Counted from the first letter of the stretch, positions 50,807-60,613 are shown. The stretch: 64,000 bases of DNA from Actinopolymorpha cephalotaxi (GCF_013408535.1 NZ_JACBZA010000001.1:3866850-3930849), one strand, 5' to 3'. Notes: generated by a model from the sequence alone, not told the origin. Made by a program: numbers and translations.

Positions 50807-52087
50807 CTAGCCCTTCTCGTAGGGTTCGCCGTCCGCCTTCGGGGGCCGCACCCGGCCGACCGCACCGGCCACCGCGACCACCGTCGCGAGGTAGGGCGCC
50901 ATCACCAGCAGTTCCCCCGGGATGGGTGTCTGCAGGATCTGCAGCTGACCCTGCAGCTGCTGGGTGAAGCCGAAGAACAACGCCGCCACCGTCGCGCCGA
51001 GGGGGTTCCAGCGGCCCATGATCAGCGCCGCCAGGGCGATGAACCCCTGGCCCGCGGTGAGGTCCTTGTCGAAGCTGCCGGTGAAGCCGATGGTGAAGAA
51101 CGCACCACCGAGGCCGGCCACGATCCCGCCGGCCAGCACCGCCTGGTAGCGGACGCGGAGCACGTTGATGCCCACCGTGTCGGCGGCGCGCGGGTGCTCA
51201 CCCACCGACCGGACCCGCAGTCCCCAGCGGGTCTTGAACAACACCACGGTGACGACCGCCACCGCGACGTACATCGCGTACACCAGCAGGGTCTGGGCGA
51301 AGAACGTCTGACCGATCACCGGGATCGCCGACAGCACGGGGATCGGGACGTTCGGCAGCACGCCGGGGTTGTTGTAGCGCTGGGAGTCCGACTTCACGAA
51401 CTGGTCGAACAGGAAGCCGGTGATGCCGGAGGCGAACACCACCAGCACCACGCCCAGCACCACCTGGTTGACGCGGTAGCGGATGGCGAACACCGCGAGC
51501 ATCGCCGCGATCAGCACCCCGGCGAGGATCGCCGCGAACGCGCCGGCCCAGAAGCTGCCGGTGGCCGAGGTCACCACCGCGGCGGCGAACGCCCCGGAGA
51601 GGAACTGCCCCTCGATCGCGACGTTGATGACGCCCGCGCGCTCGCACAGCACGCCGGCGAGCGCGCCGAGGATCAGCGGGGTGGCGAGGTTGAGCGTCCC
51701 CTGCAGCTGGTTGGTGAGCGGGAACGTCTTGCCCGCCGCCGCCCAGCACAGGAACGTCACCACCAGGGCGAGCGCGAAGCCCACCCACAACAGCCTGGCC
51801 CAGCGGCCGCGCACCCCGCGGAACAGCTGGGTCAGTGCCAGCACCAGCGCGTACGCCGCCAGCGCGAGTGCCACCGGCAGCGCGGGCAGGGAGATGTCGG
51901 GCAGCTGCGCGGCCGCGAACTGGTCGGACAGGCCGAACTTCGCGGTCTTCGGCGCGGTGAACACCGCGAGGAGTACGCCGAGCGCGGCGAGCACCAGCGC
52001 GAGGATGCCGGTCCGGATCCGCCGGCGGCGTTCCTCCGGGGACTCGATCGCGGCGTTCGCCTGCGGCCGGGTGAGGGTCGTGGTCAT
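50807..52087 (-). CDS. Nucleoside ABC transporter permease 2
   Basis: Integral membrane permease, 426 residues with about ten hydrophobic segments, of the BPD_transp_2 family (YufQ-like). Characteristic segments are AGVINVAIEGQFLSGAFAA, GINVLRVRYQAVLAGGI and ALIMGRWNPLGA. The first 60 residues are a cytoplasmic lead plus an extra hydrophobic stretch. It pairs with the permease gene just upstream (19-bp gap) and the ATPase and BMP lipoprotein genes beyond. The downstream salvage enzymes point to nucleoside uptake. Confidence 0.92.
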   Translation of the reverse strand: MTTTLTRPQANAAIESPEERRRRIRTGILALVLAALGVLLAVFTAPKTAKFGLSDQFAAAQLPDISLPALPVALALAAYALVLALTQLFRGVRGRWARLLWVGFALALVVTFLCWAAAGKTFPLTNQLQGTLNLATPLILGALAGVLCERAGVINVAIEGQFLSGAFAAAVVTSATGSFWAGAFAAILAGVLIAAMLAVFAIRYRVNQVVLGVVLVVFASGITGFLFDQFVKSDSQRYNNPGVLPNVPIPVLSAIPVIGQTFFAQTLLVYAMYVAVAVVTVVLFKTRWGLRVRSVGEHPRAADTVGINVLRVRYQAVLAGGIVAGLGGAFFTIGFTGSFDKDLTAGQGFIALAALIMGRWNPLGATVAALFFGFTQQLQGQLQILQTPIPGELLVMAPYLATVVAVAGAVGRVRPPKADGEPYEKG

Positions 52088-52106
52088 CGGGTCGGCTCCT
52101 CGTCCC

Positions 52107-53246
52107 TCACGCGTTCCAGCCCTTGGCGAGCACGGCTCCCGCGCCCTCGCCCCGGATCCGGAACACCGCGCGGACCAGTGCCGGCGCGGCGATGAACAAC
52201 ACGATCGTTGCCTGCAGCACGGTGGTCAGCGTGAGCGGTGTCTGGGTCTGCAGCTGCATCTGCAGGCCACCGGCGTTCAGCGCGCCGAACACCAGCCCGG
52301 CGACGACCGTGCCGACCGGCGACGCCCGGCCCAGCAGTGCGACGGTGATCGAGTCGAAACCGACGGTGCCGGCGATCCCGTCCGTCAGCGGTGCGTTGGT
52401 GCCGAGCACCTGCTGGACGCCGGCCAGGCCGGCCAGCGCGCCGGCACCGAGCATCGCCAGCGTGTACGCCGTACCGACGCTCATGCCGGCGGTCCGGGCG
52501 GCGTCAGCGTTGGCGCCCACCGCCCGCAGCTGGAAGCCCGTGGTCGACCGGGTGAGCAGCCACCACACCGCGCCGGCGGCCAGCAGCGCGACCAGGAAGC
52601 CCAGGTGCAGCCGGGTGCCCGGAATCGCCGGGAACTGCGCGGAGCCGTCCACCACCGGGCTGATCGGGTCGTTGCGGCCCGGGCGCTGGAAGGCGTTCGT
52701 GGTGAGCAGCCACTGCAGGAGGTAGAGGGCGACGTAGTTGAGCATGATCGTGAGGATCACCTCGTGCGCCCCGGTGCGGGCCTTCAGCACACCGACGATG
52801 CCGCCCCACAGCGCGCCGCCGAGCACGCCGGCGACGAGCGCGACGAGCACGTGCAGGCCGGGCGGGAGGTGCAGGGTGAAGCCGACCCAGGCGGCGCAGA
52901 GCGCGCCGATGATCAGCTGGCCCTGGGCGCCGATGTTGAACAGCCCGGCCCGGAACGCCAGCGAGACGCCGAGGCCGCCGCAGATCAACGGGGTCGCCTG
53001 CACCAGCGTCTCGGCGAGTTGCTTCCAGCCGCCGAACGCGCCGGAGAACAACGCGCCGTAGGCGTCCGCCACCGCCGACCACGACGCCGACAGCGCGTCG
53101 GGCGGGTAGGAGAAGAAGTACGTCCAGGTGGACAGGACCTCGGCGTTGCTGACGATGATCAGCACCGCGCCGACCGCCAGGGCGAGCACGACCGCGGCGG
53201 CGCTCACCACGAGCTCGCGCGCCCAGGCCGGACGGGTGGCGCTCAC
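52107..53246 (-). CDS. Nucleoside ABC transporter permease 1
   Basis: 379-residue permease of the YufP type: FRAGLFNIGAQGQLIIGAL, the cytoplasmic loop RAVGANADAARTAGMSVG that contacts the ATPase, and a FDSITVALLGRASPVG segment. The GTG at 53244-53246 overlaps the ATPase stop by 4 bp (GTGA), which fixes the start. It forms a heterodimer with the downstream permease. Actinobacterial and streptococcal relatives import purine and pyrimidine nucleosides. Confidence 0.93.
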   Translation of the reverse strand: MSATRPAWARELVVSAAAVVLALAVGAVLIIVSNAEVLSTWTYFFSYPPDALSASWSAVADAYGALFSGAFGGWKQLAETLVQATPLICGGLGVSLAFRAGLFNIGAQGQLIIGALCAAWVGFTLHLPPGLHVLVALVAGVLGGALWGGIVGVLKARTGAHEVILTIMLNYVALYLLQWLLTTNAFQRPGRNDPISPVVDGSAQFPAIPGTRLHLGFLVALLAAGAVWWLLTRSTTGFQLRAVGANADAARTAGMSVGTAYTLAMLGAGALAGLAGVQQVLGTNAPLTDGIAGTVGFDSITVALLGRASPVGTVVAGLVFGALNAGGLQMQLQTQTPLTLTTVLQATIVLFIAAPALVRAVFRIRGEGAGAVLAKGWNA

Positions 53247-54805
53247 GAGGCGTCCTCCAGCGTTCCGAGTGCGGTCGGGTTGGCCTGCGCCAGCTGTGCG
53301 GCCTCCTCGACCGGGACGCCGGCCATCATGCAGCCCAGCTGGTCCCACGGCGTGTCGGGGCCGACGATGCCGACCAGCCTGCCGCGGTACATCACCGCGA
53401 TCCGGTCCGCGAGCGCCACGATCTCCTCCAACTCCGTGGACACGATCACCACCGCCGTGCCCTGGTCGCGTTCGGCCACGATGCGGCGGTGGACGAACTC
53501 GATCGACCCCACGTCCAGGCCGCGGGTGGGCTGCGCGGCGATCAGCAGCTCCAGCGGGCGGGACAGCTCCCGGGCCAGGACGACCTTCTGCTGGTTGCCG
53601 CCGGACAGGGCGCTCACCGGCGTGTCCACCGACTGGGTGCGGACGTCGAACTCCTCGACCCGGTGGTCGGCGTTGTCGCGTACGGCGGCCTGGGACAGCG
53701 CGCCCCTGCGCGCGAACGGCGCGCCGCGGAAGAGGTCCAGGATGAGGTTCTCCGCCACCGAGAACGAGCCGACGAACCCGTCGTGGGAGCGGTCCTCGGG
53801 GATGTAACCGATCCCGGCGGCGAGGTGCCGGCGCGGTGACGTGCCGACCAGCTCCCGGCCGCCCAGGCGGACCGAGCCGGCGGCCACGTCGACCAGCCCG
53901 ACCAGTGCCTGGACGAGCTCGGTCTGGCCGTTGCCCTGGACGCCGGCGATGCCGAGGATCTCCCCGCCGCGCACGTCGAACGACACGTCGTCGACGGCGA
54001 CCAGGCCCTGGCCGTCCACGACGCTCAGGTCCTGCACCGTCAGCTTGGGCTCGGCGGGAGCGGCCGGCACCTTGTCAACCTGGAGTTGCACCGGGCGTCC
54101 GACCATCAGCTCGGCGAGCTCGGCCTCGGAGGCGTCCGGGTCGACCGTGCCGACCACGGCGCCGCGGCGGATCACCGTGATGGTGTCGGCGATCGCCCGC
54201 ACCTCCTTGAGCTTGTGGGTGATGAAGACGACCGTGGTGCCGTTCTCCCGCAGGGCACGCATCACCTCGATCAGCTCGTCGATCTCCTGCGGGGTGAGCA
54301 CCGCGGTGGGTTCGTCGAGGATCAGCACCCTGGCCTCGTTGGCCAGCGCCTTGAGGATCTCCACCCGCTGCTGGACTCCGACCGGCAGGTCCTCCACCCG
54401 GGCGTCGGGGTCCACCGCCAGGCCGTACCGCTCGGACAGGTCGCGCACCAGGGAGCGGGCCGCCCGCTGGTCGAGCAGGCCCAAACCCCGGGTGCGTTCG
54501 CGGCCCAGGACGACGTTCTCGGCGACGGTGAAGACGGGCACCAGCATGAAGTGCTGGTGGACCATCCCGATGCCGGCCGCGATCGCCTCACCCGGTGAGC
54601 CGAACGCCACCGGGGCGTCGTCCACGAGCACCTGGCCCTCGTCGGGACGCAGCAACCCGAAGAGCATGTTCATCAACGTGCTCTTCCCGGCGCCGTTCTC
54701 GCCGAGCAGACAGTGGATCCGCCCGGACTCGAACGTCAGGTCGATGTGGTCGTTGGCGACGAGGGACCCGAACCGTTTGGTGAGCCCGCGGAGTTCGAGC
54801 TTCAT
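53243..54805 (-). CDS. Nucleoside ABC transporter ATP-binding protein (double cassette)
   Basis: 520 residues with two ABC domains in one chain. The first is canonical: Walker A GENGAGKST, signature LPVGVQQRVEIL, Walker B LILDEPTAVL. The second is degenerate at Walker A (GVQGNGQTE) and Walker B (LLIAAQPTRGLD), with LSGGNQQKV as signature; this asymmetry is normal for sugar and nucleoside importers of the RbsA/YufO kind. The ATG at 54803-54805 has CTGGAG upstream on the minus strand. A very stable hairpin separates it from the lipoprotein gene. Confidence 0.95.
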   Translation of the reverse strand: MKLELRGLTKRFGSLVANDHIDLTFESGRIHCLLGENGAGKSTLMNMLFGLLRPDEGQVLVDDAPVAFGSPGEAIAAGIGMVHQHFMLVPVFTVAENVVLGRERTRGLGLLDQRAARSLVRDLSERYGLAVDPDARVEDLPVGVQQRVEILKALANEARVLILDEPTAVLTPQEIDELIEVMRALRENGTTVVFITHKLKEVRAIADTITVIRRGAVVGTVDPDASEAELAELMVGRPVQLQVDKVPAAPAEPKLTVQDLSVVDGQGLVAVDDVSFDVRGGEILGIAGVQGNGQTELVQALVGLVDVAAGSVRLGGRELVGTSPRRHLAAGIGYIPEDRSHDGFVGSFSVAENLILDLFRGAPFARRGALSQAAVRDNADHRVEEFDVRTQSVDTPVSALSGGNQQKVVLARELSRPLELLIAAQPTRGLDVGSIEFVHRRIVAERDQGTAVVIVSTELEEIVALADRIAVMYRGRLVGIVGPDTPWDQLGCMMAGVPVEEAAQLAQANPTALGTLEDAS

Positions 54806-54841
54806 GCACTGCTCCAGCCTGAAGATGCGCATCCGTGCGGC

Positions 54842-54872
54842 GGGAGGGCCGGTGCGGTGCACCGGCCCTCCC
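54842..54872. repeat. Perfect 14-bp hairpin between the BMP and ATPase genes
   Basis: GGGAGGGCCGGTGC-GGT-GCACCGGCCCTCCC, in the 94-bp gap after the BMP lipoprotein gene. It could act as a partial terminator or mRNA-end stabiliser, giving more binding protein than transporter. Confidence 0.75.
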
Positions 54873-54899
54873 CCACGGCTGACAGGAGTCGCGCCGCGG

Positions 54900-56030
54900 T
54901 CACTTCGACTGCGGCTGCGCCTTCGACTTGATCGTGATCTTGCCGTCGATGATGTCCTGCTTCAGCTGCGTGACCTCGTCCTTGAGCTCGGACGGGATCT
55001 TGCTGTCCCACTGGTGGTACGGCGACAGGCCGGTGCCGTCGTTCTTCAGCGTCCCGACGTAGGCGGTGCTGTCGAACTTGTCGTCGGCGGCGGTCGTCAC
55101 GACATCCTTCACCGCGACGTCCATGCCCTTGTAGACACTGGTGAGCAGCACGTCGCAGTACTCCGCGGCGCTCTTGCAGCCGTCGGTGTCCACCCAGATC
55201 GCGTTCACCTTGCCACCGGAGGCCTTCGCGGCCTGCAGGCCACCCAGACCGGCGGGGCCGGCGACCGGGAAGATGATGTCGGCACCCTGGCTGATCAGGT
55301 TGCTGGCGGTGTTCTTGCCCTGCGCCTTGTTCTCGAAGTCGTTGGTGAACAGGCCCTTCTGGGACTGCTCGCTCCAGCCGAGAACCTGGACGTTCTTCTT
55401 CTTGACCTTGTTGTAGTACTGCACGCCCTCCCAGTAACCGTCCATGAAGATCGTGACGGTCGGGATGGGCAGGCCGCCGAACGTGCCGACCTTGCCGGTC
55501 TTCGTCATGCCGGCGGCGAGGTAGCCCGCGAGGAAGCTGGACTGGGCGGTGTCGAAGAGCAGCGACTTGACGTTCTTCGGCACCTCCTTCAGGCCGGTCT
55601 TCTTCAGGTCGGTGGCGGCGATGTCGTAGTCGACGATGCCCCACTTGATGTTCGGGTTGGCCGCGGCCGACTTCGCCGTCTGGTCACCGAGCTTGAAGCC
55701 CACGGTCACGATCGCGTTGCACTTCGCGTCGACCATGCCGCCGACGTTCTTGGAGTAGTCGCTGTCGGACTTCGACTCGGCGGTCGAGGTCTTGATGTTC
55801 AGTTCCTTCGCGGCGTCCGTGAAGCCCTGGTAGGACGTCTGGTTGAACGACTTGTCGTCGAAACCGCCGGAGTCGGAAACCATGCAGGCGCGGAAGTCCT
55901 TCGCCGCCGTGTTGGACTTCGAGCCGTTCCCGCCCGAACCCGAGTTGCTCTCGGTCGGCTTGCTTCCACAGCCGGTGACCACCAGGGCCACCGCGCCAAG
56001 GACCGCGAGGCCCTTCAGGTACTTCGTCAC
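54900..56030 (-). CDS. BMP-family nucleoside-binding lipoprotein
   Basis: Substrate-binding protein of the ABC importer, 376 residues. The signal peptide ends in a lipobox, LVVTGC (Cys at 21), followed by a Gly/Ser/Asn linker, so the mature protein is a membrane-anchored lipoprotein. The BMP/Med fold is shown by ACMVSDSGGFDDKSFNQTSY at the start of the mature domain, and VTVGFKLGD and IIFPVAGPAGLG later. The GTG at 56028-56030 has TGAGGAGG upstream on the minus strand, and a promoter lies at 56118-56145. It is the first gene of the transporter-salvage run. Confidence 0.95.
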   Translation of the reverse strand: MTKYLKGLAVLGAVALVVTGCGSKPTESNSGSGGNGSKSNTAAKDFRACMVSDSGGFDDKSFNQTSYQGFTDAAKELNIKTSTAESKSDSDYSKNVGGMVDAKCNAIVTVGFKLGDQTAKSAAANPNIKWGIVDYDIAATDLKKTGLKEVPKNVKSLLFDTAQSSFLAGYLAAGMTKTGKVGTFGGLPIPTVTIFMDGYWEGVQYYNKVKKKNVQVLGWSEQSQKGLFTNDFENKAQGKNTASNLISQGADIIFPVAGPAGLGGLQAAKASGGKVNAIWVDTDGCKSAAEYCDVLLTSVYKGMDVAVKDVVTTAADDKFDSTAYVGTLKNDGTGLSPYHQWDSKIPSELKDEVTQLKQDIIDGKITIKSKAQPQSK

Positions 56031-56117
56031 TACGCCTCCTCAGCGTGCCCGATCGGGTGGGGTACCCGCGCACGCGAACGGGCGTCGACGAAGGACGCCG
56101 CGCGATGCGCATGGGTG

Positions 56118-56145
56118 ACTATAAGGCGCGCCGACAGAAGGTGAA
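56118..56145 (-). promoter_or_regulatory. Promoter of the nucleoside transporter operon
   Basis: On the minus strand TTCACC (56140-56145) and TATAGT (56118-56123) are separated by 16 bp, a good housekeeping-sigma pattern, about 88 nt before the BMP start codon. The rest of the 352-bp spacer (56031-56382) shows no convincing gene. Confidence 0.55.
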
Positions 56146-56382
56146 GAACCGCGGCTTCGGATCCCGACCATGTGATCCTCCCGTGACCTTGGCCGAAGGC
56201 CGCAGCATCTTCCGCCCCATGGGCGATACGGGCGAATCCGTCTCGTCCGGCACAGCTCGTCCGGGTCGGCGCGTTTGCCGGAGTTCATTCGCCGGTTATG
56301 AGGCTGTTACACCGGTCGTGAACCGCCAACCGGGCCGCGGGTTCTGTGAGTTGAGGCGTCGATCGCCGGCTCGGTCGCCGGC

Positions 56383-57627
56383 TCAGTCGTCGTCGTTGGC
56401 CAGCAGCGCTGCGCCGACGAGAGTGCGTACGCCGACCGAGATGGCGTGCTCGTCGATGTCGAACGTTCCCTGGTGGATGTCGAACGGCCGGGTGCTGCCG
56501 GTCGGCCGAACTCCCAGGCGGGCAAGGGCTCCCCGGGTCCTGGTGAGGTACCACGCGAAGTCCTCACCGCCCAGGCTCTGCTCGGTCGTGCCCACGGCGT
56601 CGCGGCCCATCGTCGCCTCCACCGCCCGCTGGAGAAGGCCGATCGCGAACGGGTCGTTGACCACAGGTGGTACGCCGCGGTGCACCTCGGCCTGCACGCT
56701 CACGCCGTAGGGCGCCACGATCTGGTGCGCGAGCACCGGAACGAGTTCGGCGGCGGACTCCCAGACGCTGACGTCCAGGCAGCGCAGGGTGCCCTCGGCC
56801 TCGCCCTCCATGGGGATCGCGTTCGCCGCGGCGCCGGCCTGGATGCGTCCCCAGACCAGGGTCAGCCCACCGCGCGGGTCGACCCGCCGGCTCAGCGCCA
56901 GCGGAAGCTGGCTCACCAACGTGGACAGGGCGTGTACGAGATCGGCGGACAGGTGGGGCCGGGCGGTGTGCCCGCCGGGGCCGGTCAGGCGTACGTGCAC
57001 CCGGTCGGCGGCGGAGGTGATCGGCCCGGCCCGCAGGCCGACGGTGCCCACCTCCAGCCGCGGGTCGCAGTGCACGGCGAAGATCTGCTCCACCCCGGCC
57101 AGGGCGCCGTCGGTGGCGAGCACGTCCAGCGCGCCGCCGGGGATGATCTCCTCCGCGGGCTGGAAGACCAGGCGCACGCGGTTGCCGAGCAGCCCGGCCG
57201 TGGCGAGTTCGCCGAGCACCAGCCCGGCGCCGAGAACGATCGCGGTGTGTGCGTCGTGGCCGCAGGCGTGGCACACGCCCGGACGGCTGGAACGATAGGG
57301 AACGGTCTTCTCGTCCACCACCCGCAACGCGTCCAGGTCGGCGCGCAAGGCGGCCTTGACCGGCCCGAGGCCGGGGCCGCCGACGTCGCACAGCAGCCCG
57401 GTGCCCACGGGCAGGCGGACAGGAGCGAAGCCGGCCGTTTCCAGGCGGTCGCTGACCACCCGGGTGGTCCGGAACTCTTCCCGGCCGGGTTCGGGATGGG
57501 TGTGAAGATCACGTCGGAAGGCGATCAGCTCGTCGGTGTAGGTCTTGGCGAGCCGGTCCACCTCGGCAACGACAGCTGAGTCGAGGGGCACCTTGCGATT
57601 GTCCACCCCGCCCGATTTGTCCCGCAC
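56383..57627 (-). CDS. M20-family amidohydrolase (hippurate hydrolase-like)
   Basis: Metal-dependent peptidase/amidohydrolase of the M20D group, 414 residues from the chosen GTG. Visible: FRRDLHTHPEPGREEF, the metal-binding HACGHDAHTA, QPAEEIIPGGA, SGRI-like VWGRIQAGAAANAIP, and GGEDFAWYL near the end. Such enzymes hydrolyse N-acyl amino acids or indole-acetyl conjugates; the substrate here is unknown. The start is unsure: GTGs at 57666, 57627 and 57606 are all in frame. I preferred 57627 because AGGG lies about 6 nt upstream. It precedes the transporter operon on the same strand but is separated from it by 352 bp. Confidence 0.9.
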   Translation of the reverse strand: MRDKSGGVDNRKVPLDSAVVAEVDRLAKTYTDELIAFRRDLHTHPEPGREEFRTTRVVSDRLETAGFAPVRLPVGTGLLCDVGGPGLGPVKAALRADLDALRVVDEKTVPYRSSRPGVCHACGHDAHTAIVLGAGLVLGELATAGLLGNRVRLVFQPAEEIIPGGALDVLATDGALAGVEQIFAVHCDPRLEVGTVGLRAGPITSAADRVHVRLTGPGGHTARPHLSADLVHALSTLVSQLPLALSRRVDPRGGLTLVWGRIQAGAAANAIPMEGEAEGTLRCLDVSVWESAAELVPVLAHQIVAPYGVSVQAEVHRGVPPVVNDPFAIGLLQRAVEATMGRDAVGTTEQSLGGEDFAWYLTRTRGALARLGVRPTGSTRPFDIHQGTFDIDEHAISVGVRTLVGAALLANDDD

Positions 57628-57702
57628 GCCCACCCTGCTTTCACCGTAGGGTTCCCGGCTCCTCACCCTCAGTCTCGCCCCGCCGCCGCCCGGGCGGGCA
57701 GC

Positions 57703-57729
57703 GAAAACCCAACTGGCGACGGGGGTTTC
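57703..57729 (-). terminator. Possible terminator after the mutase gene
   Basis: On the minus strand GAAACCCC and GGGTTTTC pair imperfectly around a 10-12 nt loop, just past the mutase stop codon. Weak but T-rich on the 3' side. Confidence 0.35.
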
Positions 57730-57735
57730 GCGGCC

Positions 57736-59355
57736 TCAGATCGCGTCGGCCGGGGTGTAGACGCCCCACACCTCCCGCAGCGCGTCACACACCTCGCCGA
57801 CGGTCGCCCGGGCGGCCAGCGCCCGCTTCATCGGGTAGAGCACGTTGTCCGGCCCCTCGGCCGCCGACCGAAGCTCCGCAAGGCGGGCTTGCACCTCGGC
57901 GGCGTCGCGGTTCGCGCGCAGGGCGGCCAGCCGGTCGCGCTGGCCCTCCTCGATGGCGGGATCGACCCGCAGCGGCTCGTAGCGCTCGTCGTCGGGAACG
58001 ACGAACTTGTTGACGCCCACCACGACGCGTTCGCCGCCGTCGATGTCGCGGGTGATCTGGTACGCCGCCTGCTCGATCTCGGCTTTCTGGTAACCCTTCT
58101 CGATCGCGGCCACCGCGCCACCGAGGTCCTCGACCGTCTCCATCAGCGACCGCGCGGCCTGCTCCACCTCGTCGGTCATCGCCTCAACGGCGTAGGAGCC
58201 GGCGAACGGGTCGACGGTCGCGGTCACGTCGGTCTCGTACGCCAGCACCTGCTGGGTGCGCAACGCGAGTCGGGCGGCCTTCTCACTGGGCAGCGCGATC
58301 GCCTCGTCGTAGGCGTTGGTGTGCAGCGACTGCGTACCCCCCAGCACCGCCGCGAGGCCCTGCACGGCGACCCTGACCAGGTTGACCTCCGGCTGCTGCG
58401 CGGTCAGCTGCACTCCCGCGGTCTGGGTGTGGAACCGCAGCATCTGCGACTTCGGGTTGCGCGCGCCGAACCGGTCGCGCATCACCTGCGCCCAGATCCT
58501 GCGGGCGGCGCGGAACTTCGCCACCTCCTCCAGCAGGGTGGTGCGGGCGACGAAGAAGAACGACAGCCGCGGCGCGAACTCGTCCACGTCCAGGCCCGCG
58601 TCGATCGCGGCCTGGACGTACTCGATCCCGTCCGCCAGCGTGAACGCGATCTCCTGCGCGGGCGTGGCACCCGCCTCGGCCATGTGGTAGCCGGAGATGG
58701 AGATCGTGTTGAACCGCGCAAGCTCGGCTTGACAGTAGGCGAAGATGTCCGACACCAACCGCAGCGAGGCCTTGGGCGGATAGATGTAGGTGCCGCGGGC
58801 GATGTACTCCTTCAGCACGTCGTTCTGGATGGTCCCGCTCAGCCGTCCGGGGTCGACTCCGTGTTCCTCGCCGACGAGTTGGTAGAGCAGCAGGAGCACC
58901 GCGGCCGGCGCGTTGATCGTCATCGACGTGGACACCTGGTCCAGCGGGATGCCGTCGAAGAGCAGCCGCATGTCCTCGATGGAGTCGATCGCCACCCCGA
59001 CCTTGCCGACCTCGCCGTGCGCGATCGGCGCGTCGGAGTCGTACCCCATCTGGGTGGGCAGGTCGAAGGCCACCGACAGGCCGGCGGTGCCCGCCTCGAT
59101 CAGCTGGTGGTAACGGCGGTTGGACTCCGCCGCGGTGCCGAAGCCGGCGTACTGCCGCATCGTCCACGGGCGGCCGGTGTACATCGTCGGGTAGACACCC
59201 CGGGTGTACGGATAGGAGCCCGGCTCGCCCAACCGGCTCGCGGGCGTCCACCCGGCGAGGTCGTCGGGTCCGTAGACGGGCTTGATCGGCAGGCCGGACT
59301 CCCCCACCCGCGCCGGGCGCGAGGGGGAAGCTTTCGACGCAGCGGGATCTGTCAT
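57736..59355 (-). CDS. Methylmalonyl-CoA mutase-type large subunit (no B12 domain)
   Basis: Radical B12 enzyme subunit, 539 residues, containing the substrate-binding barrel only; the cobalamin-binding domain (DxHxxG) is absent and must be a separate small subunit elsewhere. The barrel motifs are [18 protein letters not shown] and [20 protein letters not shown]. Tyr in RQYAGF and Arg in IARGTY are the residues that distinguish methylmalonyl-CoA from isobutyryl-CoA mutases (Phe/Gln there), so methylmalonyl/succinyl-CoA is the likely pair; that is inference. GGAGGCGAG precedes the ATG. The start overlaps the stop of an upstream regulator gene by 4 bp. Confidence 0.9.
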   Translation of the reverse strand: MTDPAASKASPSRPARVGESGLPIKPVYGPDDLAGWTPASRLGEPGSYPYTRGVYPTMYTGRPWTMRQYAGFGTAAESNRRYHQLIEAGTAGLSVAFDLPTQMGYDSDAPIAHGEVGKVGVAIDSIEDMRLLFDGIPLDQVSTSMTINAPAAVLLLLYQLVGEEHGVDPGRLSGTIQNDVLKEYIARGTYIYPPKASLRLVSDIFAYCQAELARFNTISISGYHMAEAGATPAQEIAFTLADGIEYVQAAIDAGLDVDEFAPRLSFFFVARTTLLEEVAKFRAARRIWAQVMRDRFGARNPKSQMLRFHTQTAGVQLTAQQPEVNLVRVAVQGLAAVLGGTQSLHTNAYDEAIALPSEKAARLALRTQQVLAYETDVTATVDPFAGSYAVEAMTDEVEQAARSLMETVEDLGGAVAAIEKGYQKAEIEQAAYQITRDIDGGERVVVGVNKFVVPDDERYEPLRVDPAIEEGQRDRLAALRANRDAAEVQARLAELRSAAEGPDNVLYPMKRALAARATVGEVCDALREVWGVYTPADAI

Positions 59356-60431
59356 GGGTTCTCGCCTCCGCGACGAGGATATCCACGAGCGGGGTCCTCC
59401 CATGCCGACGCGTCGCGGTGGAGCACCTCGACGTGCTCGCGCAGGTCGGTGGGCAGCCAGGCCATGGCGTCGGCGGCGTAGTAGAACCCCTGCCGGCCTT
59501 CCGCCGGGCGCGCACGGGTGAGGACGGCCAGGGCACGTGCCTCGCTCGCGTGCAGCCAGACCTCGGTCCCGTCGGTGGTGGCGTAGTCGGCACCCGCCTG
59601 GGCGTAGCGGATCGCGTCCTGCGGGCGGCCGATCCAGTACGACACCACCGACTGCAGCCCACGTGCCCAGGCCCGCAGGCCGTTGTGGTCGGCGAGGTCG
59701 GCGCACACGAACGCGGCGTACGCGTGCGCCATCGCGTTCGGCGCGTCCACCCGGTCGTGGGCGAGCTTGGCCAGCATCCCGGACACCAGGGCGGCGGCGA
59801 AGTGCAGCCGGCGTACGTGCGCGGGATGCTGCGGACCCTCCAGCAGGGTGAACAGCAGGTCCTGGGTGGTGGCGAGAGTGCCCAGGAGCCGCGGCAGCGG
59901 CCGCTGTTGGTAGGCGTAGGTGAGCTGGCGCACCTCGGCGTAGACCTGCCCCAGGCTCTCCTCGCCGAGGGAGGTGCGGGCGACCAGCAGCCCGAACCCG
60001 CGCGCCCGCCGGGCGGACCGCTCCAGGATGTCCAGGTCGCCGGGGTCCTGCGCGAAGGCGTCGGCGCGGCCGGGCCCGGCGCCGAGCCCTGTCGCCGGTT
60101 CGGCCGTCCCGGTCGCCGTCCCGGTCGTCGGCCAGGCTGCCGCGGTGGGCCCGGTCCCGAGCGCCGGGCCGGTCGTGGCGTACGGCGCGACCAGCTCCGC
60201 GGCGGACCGGCCGAACATCGCCTGCAGCACCCGCCGGGTGACCGGCGTCATGCCGGTGCGCTGACCGGACGCGAGCCGGCGCAGGTGACGCGCGGACATG
60301 CTCGCCCCGCGTTCACCGGTCTGCCGGGCCAGCGTCTCGAACGCCCCGGCCACCTCGTCGTAGGTCTGGTCCCGCTGGCGGATCAGGTGTTCCAGCATGG
60401 TGCGAGGGGCGGTGTCTCGTCTCCCCGTCAT
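59352..60431 (-). CDS. Helix-turn-helix regulator coupled to the mutase gene
   Basis: 359 residues. The N-terminal 75 resemble the HTH region of Streptomyces-type XRE regulators ([20 protein letters not shown], then [19 protein letters not shown]). A Thr/Pro/Gly-rich linker follows (about 90-115), then a helical, TPR-like C-terminal domain ([26 protein letters not shown]). The ligand is unknown. The ATG at 60429-60431 has AGGAGGAG upstream on the minus strand. The ATGA overlap with the mutase start implies one mRNA and coupled translation, so it may sense a propionate-pathway metabolite; that is speculation. Confidence 0.82.
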   Translation of the reverse strand: MTGRRDTAPRTMLEHLIRQRDQTYDEVAGAFETLARQTGERGASMSARHLRRLASGQRTGMTPVTRRVLQAMFGRSAAELVAPYATTGPALGTGPTAAAWPTTGTATGTAEPATGLGAGPGRADAFAQDPGDLDILERSARRARGFGLLVARTSLGEESLGQVYAEVRQLTYAYQQRPLPRLLGTLATTQDLLFTLLEGPQHPAHVRRLHFAAALVSGMLAKLAHDRVDAPNAMAHAYAAFVCADLADHNGLRAWARGLQSVVSYWIGRPQDAIRYAQAGADYATTDGTEVWLHASEARALAVLTRARPAEGRQGFYYAADAMAWLPTDLREHVEVLHRDASAWEDPARGYPRRGGENP

Positions 60432-60546
60432 CCACTCCTCCTGGTGGGCAGGCACCCTCGGTCGGAACGCTCGCCCCCGAACGCTTCCCGAAGTTGTACC
60501 GGCAGGCACCGACCTACGGCCACGCCGAGCGCGCGGATCCCGAACG

Positions 60547-60613
60547 AGGTCCGGCACAGGTCCACCAGGTGCCATCCGGGTCCGGCACAGGTCCGCCACA
60601 GGTCCGGCGTAGG
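60547..60613. repeat. Direct repeats in the promoter region of the HTH-mutase operon
   Basis: GTCCGGCACAGGTCC occurs at about 60549-60563 and 60579-60593, followed by a third GGTCC half. The 257-bp spacer is otherwise featureless. The repeats could be an operator for the HTH protein. Confidence 0.45.

Noticed and set aside
56040-56288. Small minus-strand frame (82 codons) upstream of the BMP lipoprotein gene
   Set aside because: It lies over the promoter and has Arg/Ser/Cys-rich composition with no ribosome binding site or family look.
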